Shown here in pieces: positions 26,839-35,783 of a stretch of 64,000 nt of DNA. This DNA is from UBA4742 sp963734965. GTDB taxonomy: Bacteria > Actinomycetota > Acidimicrobiia > Acidimicrobiales > Acidimicrobilacustridaceae. Position 1 is the first letter of the stretch. Each line of letters begins with the position of its first letter. The stretch lies in contig CAVTJK010000003.1 in NCBI GenBank assembly GCA_963734965.1, forward strand, positions 620,001 to 684,000, given 5' to 3'. A model generated the notes under the pieces. It made no database searches, was not told the origin of the DNA, and was given only the letters and a program-made list of their open reading frames with translations. A program made the position numbers and the translations under genes.

Positions 26839-28101
26839 GTGGACATCGAGGATTCCCCCGCCGAGGCGGCGTTTCGGGCCGAGGCGCGTGAGTGGTTGGT
26901 CGACAACGCCCCGGCCAAGGGCTCGGTCGACGACTTCTCGAACGGGTTCTTCGATCCCAACGCGGACGGCGAGTGGCTGATGCGGCGGAGCGCCGAGTGG
27001 CAACGCGCGCTGTGGGACGGCGGCTGGGCCGGCATCAGCTATCCGGTCGAGTGGTTCGGTCGCGGCGGATCGCTGACCGAGGAGATGATCTTCGCCGAGG
27101 AGATGGCCGGATTCGGCGTCATCGTCGGCGCCTACGCCGTGGCCCACTCGATGGTGGGTCCCGCCATCCTCAGCTTCGGGACCGACGCCCAGCGCGACCG
27201 CTTCATCCCGGCCATGCTCCGCGGCGACGAGATGTGGTGCCAGCTGTTCAGCGAGCCCGGCGCCGGGAGCGACCTGGCCGGACTGACCACCAGAGCCGAG
27301 CGCGATGGCGACCAGTGGATCGTCAACGGGCAGAAGGTGTGGACGTCCAACGCCGACACCAGCCAGTACGGCATCCTGCTGGCCCGCACCGACCGCGACG
27401 CGCCCAAGCACCGCGGCATCACCTACTTCCTGGTCGACATGGCCACAGCGGGCATCGAGGTGCGCCCGCTGCGACAGATGACCGGCGAGTCGCACTTCAG
27501 CGAGGTGTTCCTCACCGACGTGGCCATCCCGGACCACGCCGTGCTCGGGGGACCCGACGCCGTCGGCCAGGGTTGGCCGTCGGCCGTGCACACGCTGGCC
27601 AACGAGCGAGCCATGATCGGCACCACCGCGGCGATGGCCTCGGTCGAGCCGGTCATCGAGCTGGCTCGGCGATCAGGTCGCCTCGACGACCCGGTCGTGC
27701 GCCAGGAGCTGGCGGCCGCCTACTCGCGCATGCGCATCCTCGCCTACCTGGGCTTCCGGGCTCGCACGGCGATCAGCCACGGGCAGAGCCCCGGTCCGGA
27801 GACCTCGGTCGTGAAGCTGGCCTTCGCCGACCACTTCCGCCGGCTCTCGTCGCTGGCGAAGCGGTTGCAGGGACCGGCCGGGATGCTGAACGACGACGGC
27901 AGCGAAGGGGCTTCCACCCTCACGTGGCGGTTCTTGTTCTCGCCCTCGACCGGGATCGCGGGCGGCACCAACGAGGTGCAGCGTTCGATCATCGGCGAGC
28001 GCGTGCTCGGACTGCCCCGCGAGGCGCGCGTCCCCGAACCCCCCGACGGCGACACGCGACGCGGCTCCGAGAGCCGCGAGCCCGTCGGGGCCAACCGGTA
28101 G
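26839..28101 (+). CDS. Acyl-CoA dehydrogenase (FadE family), first gene with kstR-like regulator
   Basis: A 420-residue FadE with WCQLFSEPGAGSDLA, GQKVWTSNADTSQYG, RTDRDAPKHRGITYFL and the C-terminal AGGTNEVQRSIIGERVLGLP. GTG 26839 (start VDIEDSPAEAAFR) is chosen by comparison with the gene at 36255, which begins VDFDDTPEEAAFR; GTG 26836 is adjacent. No active-site residue appears lost. It is followed after 12 bp by the TetR gene, so the two form one transcript, under the palindrome at 26817. It probably acts on a steroid or branched acyl-CoA given the regulon, but the substrate is inferred. A charged tail after residue 395 is unusual for the family. Confidence 0.87.
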   Translation: MDIEDSPAEAAFRAEAREWLVDNAPAKGSVDDFSNGFFDPNADGEWLMRRSAEWQRALWDGGWAGISYPVEWFGRGGSLTEEMIFAEEMAGFGVIVGAYAVAHSMVGPAILSFGTDAQRDRFIPAMLRGDEMWCQLFSEPGAGSDLAGLTTRAERDGDQWIVNGQKVWTSNADTSQYGILLARTDRDAPKHRGITYFLVDMATAGIEVRPLRQMTGESHFSEVFLTDVAIPDHAVLGGPDAVGQGWPSAVHTLANERAMIGTTAAMASVEPVIELARRSGRLDDPVVRQELAAAYSRMRILAYLGFRARTAISHGQSPGPETSVVKLAFADHFRRLSSLAKRLQGPAGMLNDDGSEGASTLTWRFLFSPSTGIAGGTNEVQRSIIGERVLGLPREARVPEPPDGDTRRGSESREPVGANR

Positions 28102-28113
28102 GCTCCTGGCGCG

Positions 28114-28788
28114 ATGGCACCCCGTCCGGATGATTCGATCGCTCACGGCGCGACCACGCAGGGCACGACCAGTTCGGTCGAAGACCCCCCGCTGGGGTAC
28201 GCCGCCGGCAAGGGCGACCAGCTGACCAAGAGCCAGGCCGCTCGCCGCAGTCGGGTGATCAGAGCGGCCATCGAGCTGGCGTCGGCCGGTGGCTATGAGG
28301 CCGTGCAGATGCGCGACGTGGCGGCGCAGGGCCAGGTGGCCCTCGGCACCATCTATCGCTACTTCTCGTCCAAGGACCACCTGCTGGCCGCGGCCCAGGT
28401 CGAATGGGTGACCGACCTCGAGCGTCGGGTGTCGCAGCGCCCGCCCCGCGGCGACACGACGGCCGACCGCATGGTCGAGATCCTGCGCCGGGCGACCAGG
28501 ACGATGGAGCGTGAACCGGCGCTGACGGCGGCGTTGGTCACGGCCATGTCATCTCCGGATCCCGGCGTGGCTGAGTGCCAGCGCGAGATGGGCCTGGTGA
28601 TGGGGCGGATCCAGGCCCAGGCCTTCCCCGACGACTTCGACGCCGACACCCAGAAGCGCATCGTCGACGCCATCGAGTTCATCTGGTTCTCGTCGCTGCT
28701 GGCCTGGACCAACGGCTGGGTCGGGATCGGCGACGCCGGCGAACGCCTGGCCTCGGCCGCCCACCTGCTGCTCGATCAGTACGACTGA
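28114..28788 (+). CDS. kstR: TetR-family repressor, KstR-like
   Basis: A 224-residue TetR regulator. The helix-turn-helix spans about residues 45-92 (RVIRAAIELASAGGYEAVQMR, then VALGTIYRYFSSKDHLLAAA). The stretch GGYEAVQMRDVA followed by IYRYFSSKDHLL closely resembles, from memory, the mycobacterial cholesterol-catabolism repressor KstR, whose ligand is a steroid CoA thioester. The first 40 residues are a disordered extension. The presence in this window of five KstR-type palindromes supports the assignment. It is co-transcribed with the FadE gene ending 12 bp upstream. Other TetR subfamilies share parts of this motif, so orthology needs a tree. Confidence 0.75.
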   Translation: MAPRPDDSIAHGATTQGTTSSVEDPPLGYAAGKGDQLTKSQAARRSRVIRAAIELASAGGYEAVQMRDVAAQGQVALGTIYRYFSSKDHLLAAAQVEWVTDLERRVSQRPPRGDTTADRMVEILRRATRTMEREPALTAALVTAMSSPDPGVAECQREMGLVMGRIQAQAFPDDFDADTQKRIVDAIEFIWFSSLLAWTNGWVGIGDAGERLASAAHLLLDQYD

Positions 28789-28800
28789 GGTGGTGACGTG

Positions 28801-28952
28801 CCGGAGCGGAGCGGAGGCGCTCGCTCGATGAGACCCGGATGGCGAAGCGCCCGGCGGGAGGCTTGCCGACGTGGATGACGCGCCGGAGCGGAGCGGAGGC
28901 GCTCGCTCGATGAGACCCGGATGGCGAAGCGCCCGGCGGGAGGCTCGCCGAC
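28801..28952 (+). repeat. 70-bp element, two near-identical direct copies
   Basis: Copies at 28801-28870 and 28883-28952 differ by one base (T/C in GGAGGCT/CTGCCGAC-like end, 28864 versus 28946). Each starts CCGGAGCGGAGCGGAGGCGC and ends GGGAGGCTCGCCGAC or its one-base variant. The period is 82 bp. A diverged copy in opposite orientation lies at 51550-51621, with a partial one at 51633-51670. The element sits between convergent gene ends, like REP-type intergenic repeats. Confidence 0.8.
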
Positions 28953-28959
28953 CAGAGGG

Positions 28960-29457
28960 CTAGACGTTGTGAGTGATGTCGATCGGCTCGGGGGGGAGGT
29001 CGCCGGCGACGAGGGCGGGGAGGAACTCGCGGAGGCGATGGGGGAGCACCGGCTCGGCGCTGGCCAGCAGCGGTTCGAGGTCCCACCACCGGTGACCGGC
29101 GAAGGCGGCGGCCTCGAGCATCTCGAGGCGGGCCGGACGCACGTCGTGGGCCTCGGCACACCAGGCCACGTGGACGCGTTCGTGCTGGTCGAAGTGGAGC
29201 CCGCCGAAGTCGAACACCGAGTGCTGGGTCCACACGCAGGGACCGATCTCGGCACCGGTGATGCCGGTCTCCTCGTACAGCTCGCGCCGGGCGGCGTCCT
29301 CGCTGGACTCGAGTCCGTCGATGCCGCCGCCGGGGATCTCCCACCACGAGGGCTTCGAGCGGTCGGCGGGGTCAGAGGCCGACAGGAGCAGGACCTGGCC
29401 GATCGGGTTCAACAACACGACGCGGGCCGCCTGGCGACGCAGCGTGTACGGACTCAT
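28960..29457 (-). CDS. Nudix hydrolase
   Basis: A 165-residue Nudix protein. The 23-residue Nudix box starts at GGGIDGLESSED and continues AARRELYEETGI, with all of the Gly, Glu and Arg-Glu-x-x-Glu-Glu residues present. The N-terminal segment RRQAARVVLLNPIGQVLLL is the first strand of the fold. The substrate is not determined by the box; nucleotide diphosphate derivatives are typical. It is convergent with the KstR-like gene, separated by the tandem repeat. The ATG at 29457 gives the usual short N-terminus. Confidence 0.88.
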   Translation of the reverse strand: MSPYTLRRQAARVVLLNPIGQVLLLSASDPADRSKPSWWEIPGGGIDGLESSEDAARRELYEETGITGAEIGPCVWTQHSVFDFGGLHFDQHERVHVAWCAEAHDVRPARLEMLEAAAFAGHRWWDLEPLLASAEPVLPHRLREFLPALVAGDLPPEPIDITHNV

Positions 29458-29508
29458 GGGCAGGCACCTGTGGGCGGCGGACGGTGCCGCAGCCTACCGG
29501 TCTGTCGA

Positions 29509-29709
29509 CTAGGCGGGGCGAGCGTCCCGACCGGGACCGAAGCCCGGACCCTCGTCCGACGCGTCGGGCGAGAAGGTCGCCACCAAGCCCTCGTAGTGGC
29601 TGGGTCCGCTGAGCCAACGCGGCGAGTACGCACAAACCAGGTGGTCGGCGGGGCGCTGATCGGGACCGGGGGTGGACGCGGGACCGGGGGGTTGCGTGTG
29701 AACCTGCAT
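29509..29709 (-). CDS. Small Pro/Gly-rich hypothetical protein
   Basis: A 66-residue frame with AGGAG about 11 bases before the ATG. It is rich in Pro and Gly, with no membrane segment (MQVHTQPPGPAS near the start, LVATFSPDASDEGPGFGPG near the end). Third-position GC bias is moderate. It lies alone between the Nudix gene and the DUF2332 gene. The call rests on the ribosome-binding site and composition only. Confidence 0.4.
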   Translation of the reverse strand: MQVHTQPPGPASTPGPDQRPADHLVCAYSPRWLSGPSHYEGLVATFSPDASDEGPGFGPGRDARPA

Positions 29710-29899
29710 GGCCTAACCATCTCCTCGTTGAGCGGGTTGCAGCCGGTTGGATGTCCTGTCTAGATGCATGCTATCGACGGGACGGGGGTCGAAGCTGAGC
29801 AGTATCGGGCATTTGGGCGTGAGAGTGGTCACATCGGGCCGAATGACCCATGCCGCCGCGCCCGAGATTAGGTATCGGCCCGCGCCCGGCGGTGGACCC

Positions 29900-31010
29900 T
29901 CAGGGCTCGTCGAGCCACTCGAGCCAGCGGGCGTGGGCGTGCATCCAGGCGAGCAGCCGCGTCTCGAGGCCCCCCTGGTCCCAGACGGCCAGGCCGAGTC
30001 GGGTGGGGAGCTCCCCACCGGTCACGGTCGGCCGGCGCGACGCCGGGCCCAGCCAGGGCACCGTCATCTCGTATTCGGCGGTGATGTAGGCGAGGCGACG
30101 ATGTTGGGCCAACGCCTCGACCCGCGCCTGCAGCGCGACGCGGGCTCGGGGATCGAGATAGGCCAGCACCCACGTCGAGACGAGGCAGGGCAGCACGCCG
30201 TCGGGCACGGCCTTCACCGCCTCGTCGATCAGGTCGACGGCGTCGCCCGCCACGAGCGGAGGCGGCTCGGCCCGAGCCACGTCCACCGCGGCGTCGAACC
30301 GCTCGATCCGACCCGGCACATCCGGCCACAGGCAGGCTCGCAGCCAGCCGATGGCCTCGTCGTCGTTCACATCGACGGGCGCTCGATCGATCCCGAGCCG
30401 CGAGACGATCTGGAGGGGAGGCCGCGTCCCAGATCGGGTGGCGCGGTCCTTGCAGGCGGCAGTCGAGTTGGACGGGGGACTGCTCGGGCCCGAGCCGGCC
30501 GCGCGGCTCGTAGCGGATGCAGTACCGGTCGAACAGCAGGTTCAGCCCGGCGCTGGCGCCGATCTCGATGAGGGCCAACGGCTGGTCGAAGCGCGAGGCC
30601 ACGACCGACACCGCTGGCATCAACGCCGCGGACCGGCCGACCTCGTTGGTCTGGACCTTGCGCGTGCGCAGCAGGTTGCTCAGCTCGTCGGCGCGGTCGA
30701 CGACCAGAGCTCGGAACAACGACCACACATCGGTCTCGGCCGGGTCCTTGCCCGCGCTCACCTCGTCATAGGCGAGGGCCAGGTCGCAGCCGGGGTGGCG
30801 GAGCACGACGTCGTGGACGCAGGCCAGGAACAGGACCGGGGCATGGCTGCGCTTGTTGGCCGCCGTGACCAACGCCGGCACGAAGTCGTCGCGCGCGATG
30901 CGGCGCGCCAGGTATTCGTAGAGGCGGCTGTAACCGTGGAAGTCGCGATCGGCGAGGTAGCCGAAGATGCGGGCGACCTTGGCCGCGTCGTCGGGCTGCT
31001 CCTCGGTCAC
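29900..31010 (-). CDS. DUF2332 family protein, frameshifted
   Basis: Conserved actinobacterial and proteobacterial family of unknown function, about 370 residues when one extra base near 30413 is skipped. The N-terminal half shows RIFGYLADRDFHGYSRLYEYL and LALIEIGASAGLNLLFDRY, the latter resembling a methyltransferase SAM loop but of unproved activity. The C-terminal half (DDEAIGWLRACLWPDVPGRI, then LEWLDEP) continues in another frame. The shift occurs in a C/T run of the antisense read (CCTCCCCTCC). It is divergent from the FadD3-like gene at 31106, so the palindrome at 31059 may affect both. Confidence 0.75.
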
Positions 31011-31058
31011 CGGCGCAGAGTATCGGTTGCGGATCGGTGCTCAGGACGCCTCTCTGGT

Positions 31059-31073
31059 CTGACGCACCGTCAG
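31059..31073. promoter_or_regulatory. Palindrome CTGAC-N5-GTCAG, putative TetR-type operator
   Basis: CTGACGCACCGTCAG is a perfect 6-bp inverted repeat around CAC. It lies 32 bp before the FadD3-like start and 48 bp from the divergent DUF2332 start. Related sites are at 32816 and 54624. Confidence 0.5.
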
Positions 31074-31105
31074 GTCACGGTCGCGGGCTTGGCTACGATG
31101 CGGCC

Positions 31106-32747
31106 ATGACCGATCGGCCGACGGCGCCGGAGCCGATGCGCGGCGACCTCGTCTGGGGTACGACGCCGCGCTTGGTGCGTCAGGCTGGTCAGACGTTCCT
31201 CGGTCGGGCGGCAGTGGTCGACGGAGAGGTCACGTTGAGCTACGGCGATCTCGCCGAGGCTGTCGATCAAGCGGCACGCGCCTTCATGGCCGCGGGGATC
31301 GACGCCGGCGACCGGGCCGCCATCTGGTCGCCCAACATCCACGAGTGGATCGTCGCCGCCCTCGGCTTGCACGCCGCAGGTGGGGTCCTCGTGCCGCTCA
31401 ACACACGGTTCAAGGGTCACGAGGCGGGCGACATCCTCGATCGCAGCGGGGCCCGGTTGCTGTTCACCGTCACCGACTTCCTCGACTCGGACTACGTCGG
31501 TCTGCTCCGCAACGCCTTCGGGGGCGCGGGGGGCGATCGTCCTGTCGCCGATCTGGCGGATCTCGAGCGGATCGTCGTGCTGCGCGGCGCCGTGACCGAC
31601 GGCTGCGTGGCCTGGTCGGATTTCCTGCGCGGCGGCGACGACGTCAGCACCGAGGCCGCGGACGAGCGGGCCCTGAACGTCGAGCCCGAGGACCTGTCCG
31701 ACATCTTGTTCACCTCCGGCACGACGGGTCGGTCGAAAGGCGTCATGACGGCGCACGGCCAGAACCTGCGGGCCTACCGCGACTGGGCCGACGTCGTCGG
31801 CCTTCGTGAGGGCGATCGCTACCTGATCGTCAACCCGTTCTTCCACGCCTTCGGGTACAAGGCGGGGATATTGGCCGCGCTGATGATGGGCGCGACGATC
31901 TACCCGCAACTGGTCTTCGACGTGCCTCAGGTGATGGAGCGGGTGGCGTCGGACCGCATCAGCATGCTCCCCGGCCCGCCGACGCTCTACCAGAGCATCC
32001 TCAACCACCCCGACTTCGAGTCGTTCGACATGACGTCGTTGCGCCTCGCCGTCACCGGCGCCGCCGCCATCCCTGTCGAGCTGATCCTGCGCATGCGCCG
32101 CGAGTTGCACTTCGAGAACATCATCACCGGCTACGGGCTCACCGAGTCGTGCGGCATCGCCACGATGTGCCGCTATGACGACGACCCCGAGACCATCGCC
32201 ACCACCTCCGGTCGGGCCATCCCCGAGCTCGAGGTCCTGTGCGTCGATCCCGACGGCACCGAGGTGGCGAGGGGGGAGCCCGGCGAGGTCGTCATCCGTG
32301 GCTACACGGTCATGCGCGGCTACCTCGACGATCCCAGTGAGACGGCCGCCACCATCGACGACGACGGCTGGCTGCACACGGGCGACATCGGCGAGATGGA
32401 CGCCGCTGGATACCTGCGCATCACCGACCGCACCAAGGACATGTTCATCGTCGGCGGGTTCAACGCCTATCCCGCCGAGATCGAGAACATGTTGCTGGCC
32501 AACGAGGCCATCGCCCAGGTGGCGGTCATCGGCATCCCGGACGAGCGGATGGGCGAGGTCGGCATGGCCTTCGTCGTGCCGCGGCCCGGGCGCGACGATC
32601 GATCCTGACGACCTGATCGCCTGGAGCCGCGAGCGCATGGCCAACTACAAGGCGCCGCGGCGTGTCGCCGTGCTCGACGCCCTGCCGCTCAACGCCACCG
32701 GCAAGGTGCTCAAGTACGAGCTGCGCGAGCGTGCCCTCGACGCCTGA
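31106..32747 (+). CDS. fadD3: FadD3-like acyl-CoA ligase, frameshifted near 3' end
   Basis: AMP-forming CoA ligase of about 547 residues when one extra base near 32588 (CCCGGGCG) is skipped. The ATP motif is LFTSGTTGRSKGVM near residue 206, and GYGLTESCG, GWLHTGDIGEMD and FIVGGFNAYPAEIE are intact. The C-terminal catalytic Lys motif NATGKVLKYELRERALDA is in the shifted frame. N-terminal features AIWSPNIHEWIVAALGLHAAGG and VLVPLNTRFKG are those of FadD3, the HIP-CoA ligase for steroid rings C/D. Two FadE genes follow, as in the mycobacterial fadD3-fadE31-fadE32 order. FadD3 is inferred from resemblance and context. Confidence 0.72.
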
Positions 32748-32815
32748 CAGCCGGCGCGAACCGGAGCGACGCCAGCTGGTCTGACCTGCCTGTTGGCGCC
32801 CCGGCGGCCCAGTTC

Positions 32816-32830
32816 CTAACGTGGCGTCAG
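32816..32830. promoter_or_regulatory. Palindrome CTAAC-N5-GTCAG, putative operator
   Basis: CTAACGTGGCGTCAG matches the site at 31059 except one base in the left arm. It is 39 bp before the GTG of the acyl-CoA dehydrogenase at 32870, so this gene may have its own promoter even though it follows the FadD3-like gene. Confidence 0.4.
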
Positions 32831-32869
32831 ATTTGCCGGACCCAGCCGGGGTCAGGCGAAGGGTGACGA

Positions 32870-34054
32870 GTGGATCTTCGGTATTCCGAGTCGGACGAGC
32901 GCTTCCGCAAGGAGCTGCGCGGCTGGCTGGACGGTGTGCTGCCGAGCCTGCCGGCCAAGCCCGCGCCCGACGACTGGCCCGCTCGCCGCGAGTACGACAC
33001 GGGCTGGCAGCGCCGCCTGTTCGAAGCGGGCTACGCCGGCATCAACTGGCCGACCGAGTACGGCGGCCGGGGGGCGACCCTCGTCGAGCAGCTGATCTTC
33101 CTCGAGGAGACCACGCGGGCCGGCGCGCCCTATGTCGGCGTGAACTTCGTGGGCACCATGCACGCCGGCCCGACGATCATGGCCGAGGCCTCCGCCGAGC
33201 AGAAGGCCGATCACCTCCCGCGCATCCTGCGCGGAGACGAGGTGTGGTGCCAGGGGTTCAGCGAGGCCGATGCCGGCAGCGACCTGGCGTCGTTGTCGAC
33301 CAAGGGCGAGCGCGACGGCGACGAGTACGTCATCACCGGCGAGAAGATCTGGACGAGCTTCGCCCAGGTGGCCGACTGGTGCGAGCTGCTGATCCGTACC
33401 GAGCCCGACGCGCCCAAGCACAAGGGCATCACCTGGGTGATGTTCCCGATGGACACGCCCGGCATCGAGATCCGGCCCATCGAGACCATCGTCGGCAGCT
33501 CCGAGTTCAGCGAGGTCTTCTTCGACGAGGCGCGCGTGCCGATCGTCAACCGGGTCGGGCTCGAGCACGACGGGTGGCGCGTCGCCATGGTCACGTTCGG
33601 CTTCGAGCGGGGGACCGGATTCGTCTCCGATCTGGTCGAGACCGACCGCCTGCTGTCCGAGCTGGTCGGGTTGGCTCAGGTGGTCACCAGGCGGAGCGCG
33701 ACGGCGTGGGACGACATCGCCCTGCGGCGCGAGGTCGGGATGCTGCAGGCCGAGATGGACGCCCTGTGGGCGCTGACCAAGCGCAACTTGTCCCAAGCGG
33801 CGCGCACCGGCGTACCAGGTCCGCTCGGCTCGGTGGTCAAGGTGGCGTTCTCGGAGCTGTACCAGAGCATCACTGACCTGGCCATGCGGGTGCTCGACCG
33901 GGGGAGCCTCTCACGCGACGACGTGGGCGACTGGCCCTCGGGCCGATTCGTCGAGGAGCGCCTGCGCAGCACCTCGTTCACCATCGCCGCCGGCACGAGC
34001 CAGATCCAGCGCAACATCATCGCCGAGCGCATCCTCGGTCTCCCGAGGGAGTAG
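32870..34054 (+). CDS. Acyl-CoA dehydrogenase (FadE31/FadE28-like)
   Basis: A 394-residue FadE. N-terminus MDLRYSESDERFRKELRGWL, FAD-site WCQGFSEADAGSDLA (Gly-Phe-Ser where sister genes have Leu-Phe-Ser), GEKIWTSFAQVADWCELL and the C-terminal AAGTSQIQRNIIAERILGLP. Gln replaces the Glu of the common GGTSEIQ motif, so the catalytic carboxylate must come from elsewhere in the fold or from the partner subunit. The next gene (34150) encodes a shorter, diverged FadE. Steroid acyl-CoA dehydrogenases in mycobacteria are alpha2-beta2 heterotetramers encoded by such neighbours, so the pair is likely one enzyme. The GTG start has GAAGGG upstream. Confidence 0.85.
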   Translation: MDLRYSESDERFRKELRGWLDGVLPSLPAKPAPDDWPARREYDTGWQRRLFEAGYAGINWPTEYGGRGATLVEQLIFLEETTRAGAPYVGVNFVGTMHAGPTIMAEASAEQKADHLPRILRGDEVWCQGFSEADAGSDLASLSTKGERDGDEYVITGEKIWTSFAQVADWCELLIRTEPDAPKHKGITWVMFPMDTPGIEIRPIETIVGSSEFSEVFFDEARVPIVNRVGLEHDGWRVAMVTFGFERGTGFVSDLVETDRLLSELVGLAQVVTRRSATAWDDIALRREVGMLQAEMDALWALTKRNLSQAARTGVPGPLGSVVKVAFSELYQSITDLAMRVLDRGSLSRDDVGDWPSGRFVEERLRSTSFTIAAGTSQIQRNIIAERILGLPRE

Positions 34055-34074
34055 AGCGACCGTGAACCTTCGAC

Positions 34075-34089
34075 TGAGCAGTCTGCTCA
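34075..34089. promoter_or_regulatory. Perfect 15-bp palindrome between two fadE genes
   Basis: TGAGCAG-T-CTGCTCA is a perfect 7-bp inverted repeat with a one-base centre, 60 bp before the next start codon. It is too compact for a hairpin terminator and could be a protein-binding site. No second copy was noticed in the window. Confidence 0.35.
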
Positions 34090-34149
34090 AGCTGGCGCCA
34101 CCGACGTTCCCGTCGAGCACCGCGCCACCAGTCGATGGGCGGGAGTGAG

Positions 34150-35127
34150 ATGGATTTCGAATTGAACGAGGATCAGGTCGCCCTGCAGGAGGGGGTGCGC
34201 AGCTTCTGCACGGGGCGGTTCCCGATGTCGGTGGTGCGGGCGGCGGCATCGAGCGGCGGGATCGACCGGGACCGCTGGCGCGAGCTGGCCGACCTCGGCC
34301 TCTTCTCTCTGCGCGCCGCGGCCGCCGAGGGTGGCGCCGAGCTCGGGTGGGCCGACGCCGTGCTCGCCTTCGAGGAGCTGGGCCGGGCCCTCGTGCCCGG
34401 TCCGCTCGTGTGGACCCACCTCGTCGCCCACCTCGTCGATGCAGCGGCCACGGGTGAGGTGGTGGTCGGCGGCGTCGAACGCGACGATCCGAGCGGACTG
34501 ATCGAGTACGGCGCGGCCATCGACGTCCTCGTCGTCGTCGATGACGACGGGCTCTGGCGGCTCGATCCGAGCGAGCTCGACCTCGACGCGGTGACCACTC
34601 CGCTCGATCCGCTCACGCCTGTGGCCCGGTTCGGATCGGCGCTTCCGCGCGGCGATCGCCTCGCCGGACCTGACGACGCCGCGCTCGTGCGCATCCAGGG
34701 CGCGGCGCTGACCGCCGCCCTCGAGCTCGGCGTGGCCGAGGCCAGCATCGACCTGGCCGTGGCCTACGCCAAGGAACGACGCCAGTTCGGGCGGCCGATC
34801 GGCGCCTTCCAGGCCCTCAAGCACCTCATGGCCGACATGTTCGTGGCCGCCGAGCTGGCCCGGGGCGCCGTGTACGCCGCCGGAGTGACCCTCGACGACC
34901 CGATCGTCGGCCACGTCGCCCGCGCCGTGGCGTCGGCCAAGATCACCGGTGGCCAAGCGGCGTTGGCCAACGCCAAGACGGCCATCCAGGTCCACGGCGG
35001 CATGGGCTACACGTGGGAGGTCGACGCCCACCTGCAGCTGAAGCGGGCCTACGTCCTCGAAGCCATGTTCGGCACCCGGGACGACTGGAGCGAGGTGCTG
35101 GCCGACCTGGTCGCCGCCGCCGGCTGA
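34150..35127 (+). CDS. Acyl-CoA dehydrogenase, short beta-type subunit
   Basis: A 325-residue FadE. It starts MDFELNEDQVALQEGVRSF and keeps the C-terminal helical domain (AVAYAKERRQFGRPIGAFQALKH, then AIQVHGGMGYTWEVDAHLQLKRA). The middle beta domain is eroded, with no WCQLFSEPGAGSD-like segment, as in the beta subunits of mycobacterial heterotetrameric FadEs that share one FAD site with a partner. Directly upstream lies the full-length FadE at 32870, so a complex is inferred. The ATG at 34150 has GGGAG upstream. It is followed by a DUF983 gene after 56 bp. Confidence 0.83.
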   Translation: MDFELNEDQVALQEGVRSFCTGRFPMSVVRAAASSGGIDRDRWRELADLGLFSLRAAAAEGGAELGWADAVLAFEELGRALVPGPLVWTHLVAHLVDAAATGEVVVGGVERDDPSGLIEYGAAIDVLVVVDDDGLWRLDPSELDLDAVTTPLDPLTPVARFGSALPRGDRLAGPDDAALVRIQGAALTAALELGVAEASIDLAVAYAKERRQFGRPIGAFQALKHLMADMFVAAELARGAVYAAGVTLDDPIVGHVARAVASAKITGGQAALANAKTAIQVHGGMGYTWEVDAHLQLKRAYVLEAMFGTRDDWSEVLADLVAAAG

Positions 35128-35183
35128 TCCGCGCTCCACTCCGACACCCGCGGGACCGAGCTGGCACACTGGACGGCGTGGGC

Positions 35184-35783
35184 ATGTCGCCGTCGGTGCT
35201 GCTGCGACGAGGGATCACCAAGCGTTGTCCCGTGTGCGGGCAGAGCCACCTCTTTCGTCACTGGGTGACCATGGCCGAGGACTGCCCCGGCTGCGGTTTG
35301 CACTTCCATCGCAGCCCGGGCCAGTGGATGGGCTCGTGGTTCCTGAACCTGTGCGTCGGGCAGGTCGCCGTGATCCTCGTGCTCATCATCGGCGTGGCCG
35401 TGACCTACCCGTCGTCGCCGATGGTGCTGCTCGGCGCGCTCGGGTTGCTGGCCGCCGTCGGCGTGCCGCTCGCCTTCTTCCCGTTCTCCCGGACGCTGTG
35501 GACCGCCATCGACATCATCTCGGCGCCGCTCGAGCTCGACGAGGGCGTGGCTCCGGGCTTCGAGCTCGAGCAGGCCACGGCCACGTCGCGGTCGCGACCG
35601 TCGTCGCCGCTGACCGACGCGGGTCAGTGCTTGATCGTCGTGGTGGTGCGGCCGGGGCCCGGCGCGACCGTGGTCGACGACGTCGGCGGCGGGGGAGGTG
35701 GTGGTGGCGCGTTGGGATCGACGACCGAGACGGTGAAGGTCTTGGTGTCGAGCACCTTGGCTCCCGCCTTGGGGCTGGCATAG
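35184..35783 (+). CDS. DUF983-family zinc-ribbon membrane protein, uncertain 3' end
   Basis: Zinc-ribbon CPVCGQSHLF and CPGCG near residues 14-40, followed by two membrane helices (LCVGQVAVILVLIIGVAV and LGALGLLAAVGVPLAFF) and a SAPLELDEG segment. It is homologous to the gene at 26370 with the same spacing of Cys pairs. After about residue 145 the frame runs antisense into the lipoprotein gene ending at 35624, and the tail (many Gly, VVVVRPGPG) looks like the complement of a Pro-rich region. The true end is probably near 35630, reached through a small indel. The ATG at 35184 is preferred; GTG 35178 is possible. Confidence 0.65.
   Translation: MSPSVLLRRGITKRCPVCGQSHLFRHWVTMAEDCPGCGLHFHRSPGQWMGSWFLNLCVGQVAVILVLIIGVAVTYPSSPMVLLGALGLLAAVGVPLAFFPFSRTLWTAIDIISAPLELDEGVAPGFELEQATATSRSRPSSPLTDAGQCLIVVVVRPGPGATVVDDVGGGGGGGGALGSTTETVKVLVSSTLAPALGLA

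Noticed and set aside
28883..28952. Tandem 70-bp repeats considered as a CRISPR array
   Set aside because: Only two direct copies with a 12-bp gap, no variable spacer and no cas gene, so a CRISPR is excluded.
35690..35720. G/T-rich tract that would encode a poly-Gly stretch
   Set aside because: It is the complement of the Pro/Thr-rich tail of the lipoprotein, so not an independent repeat.
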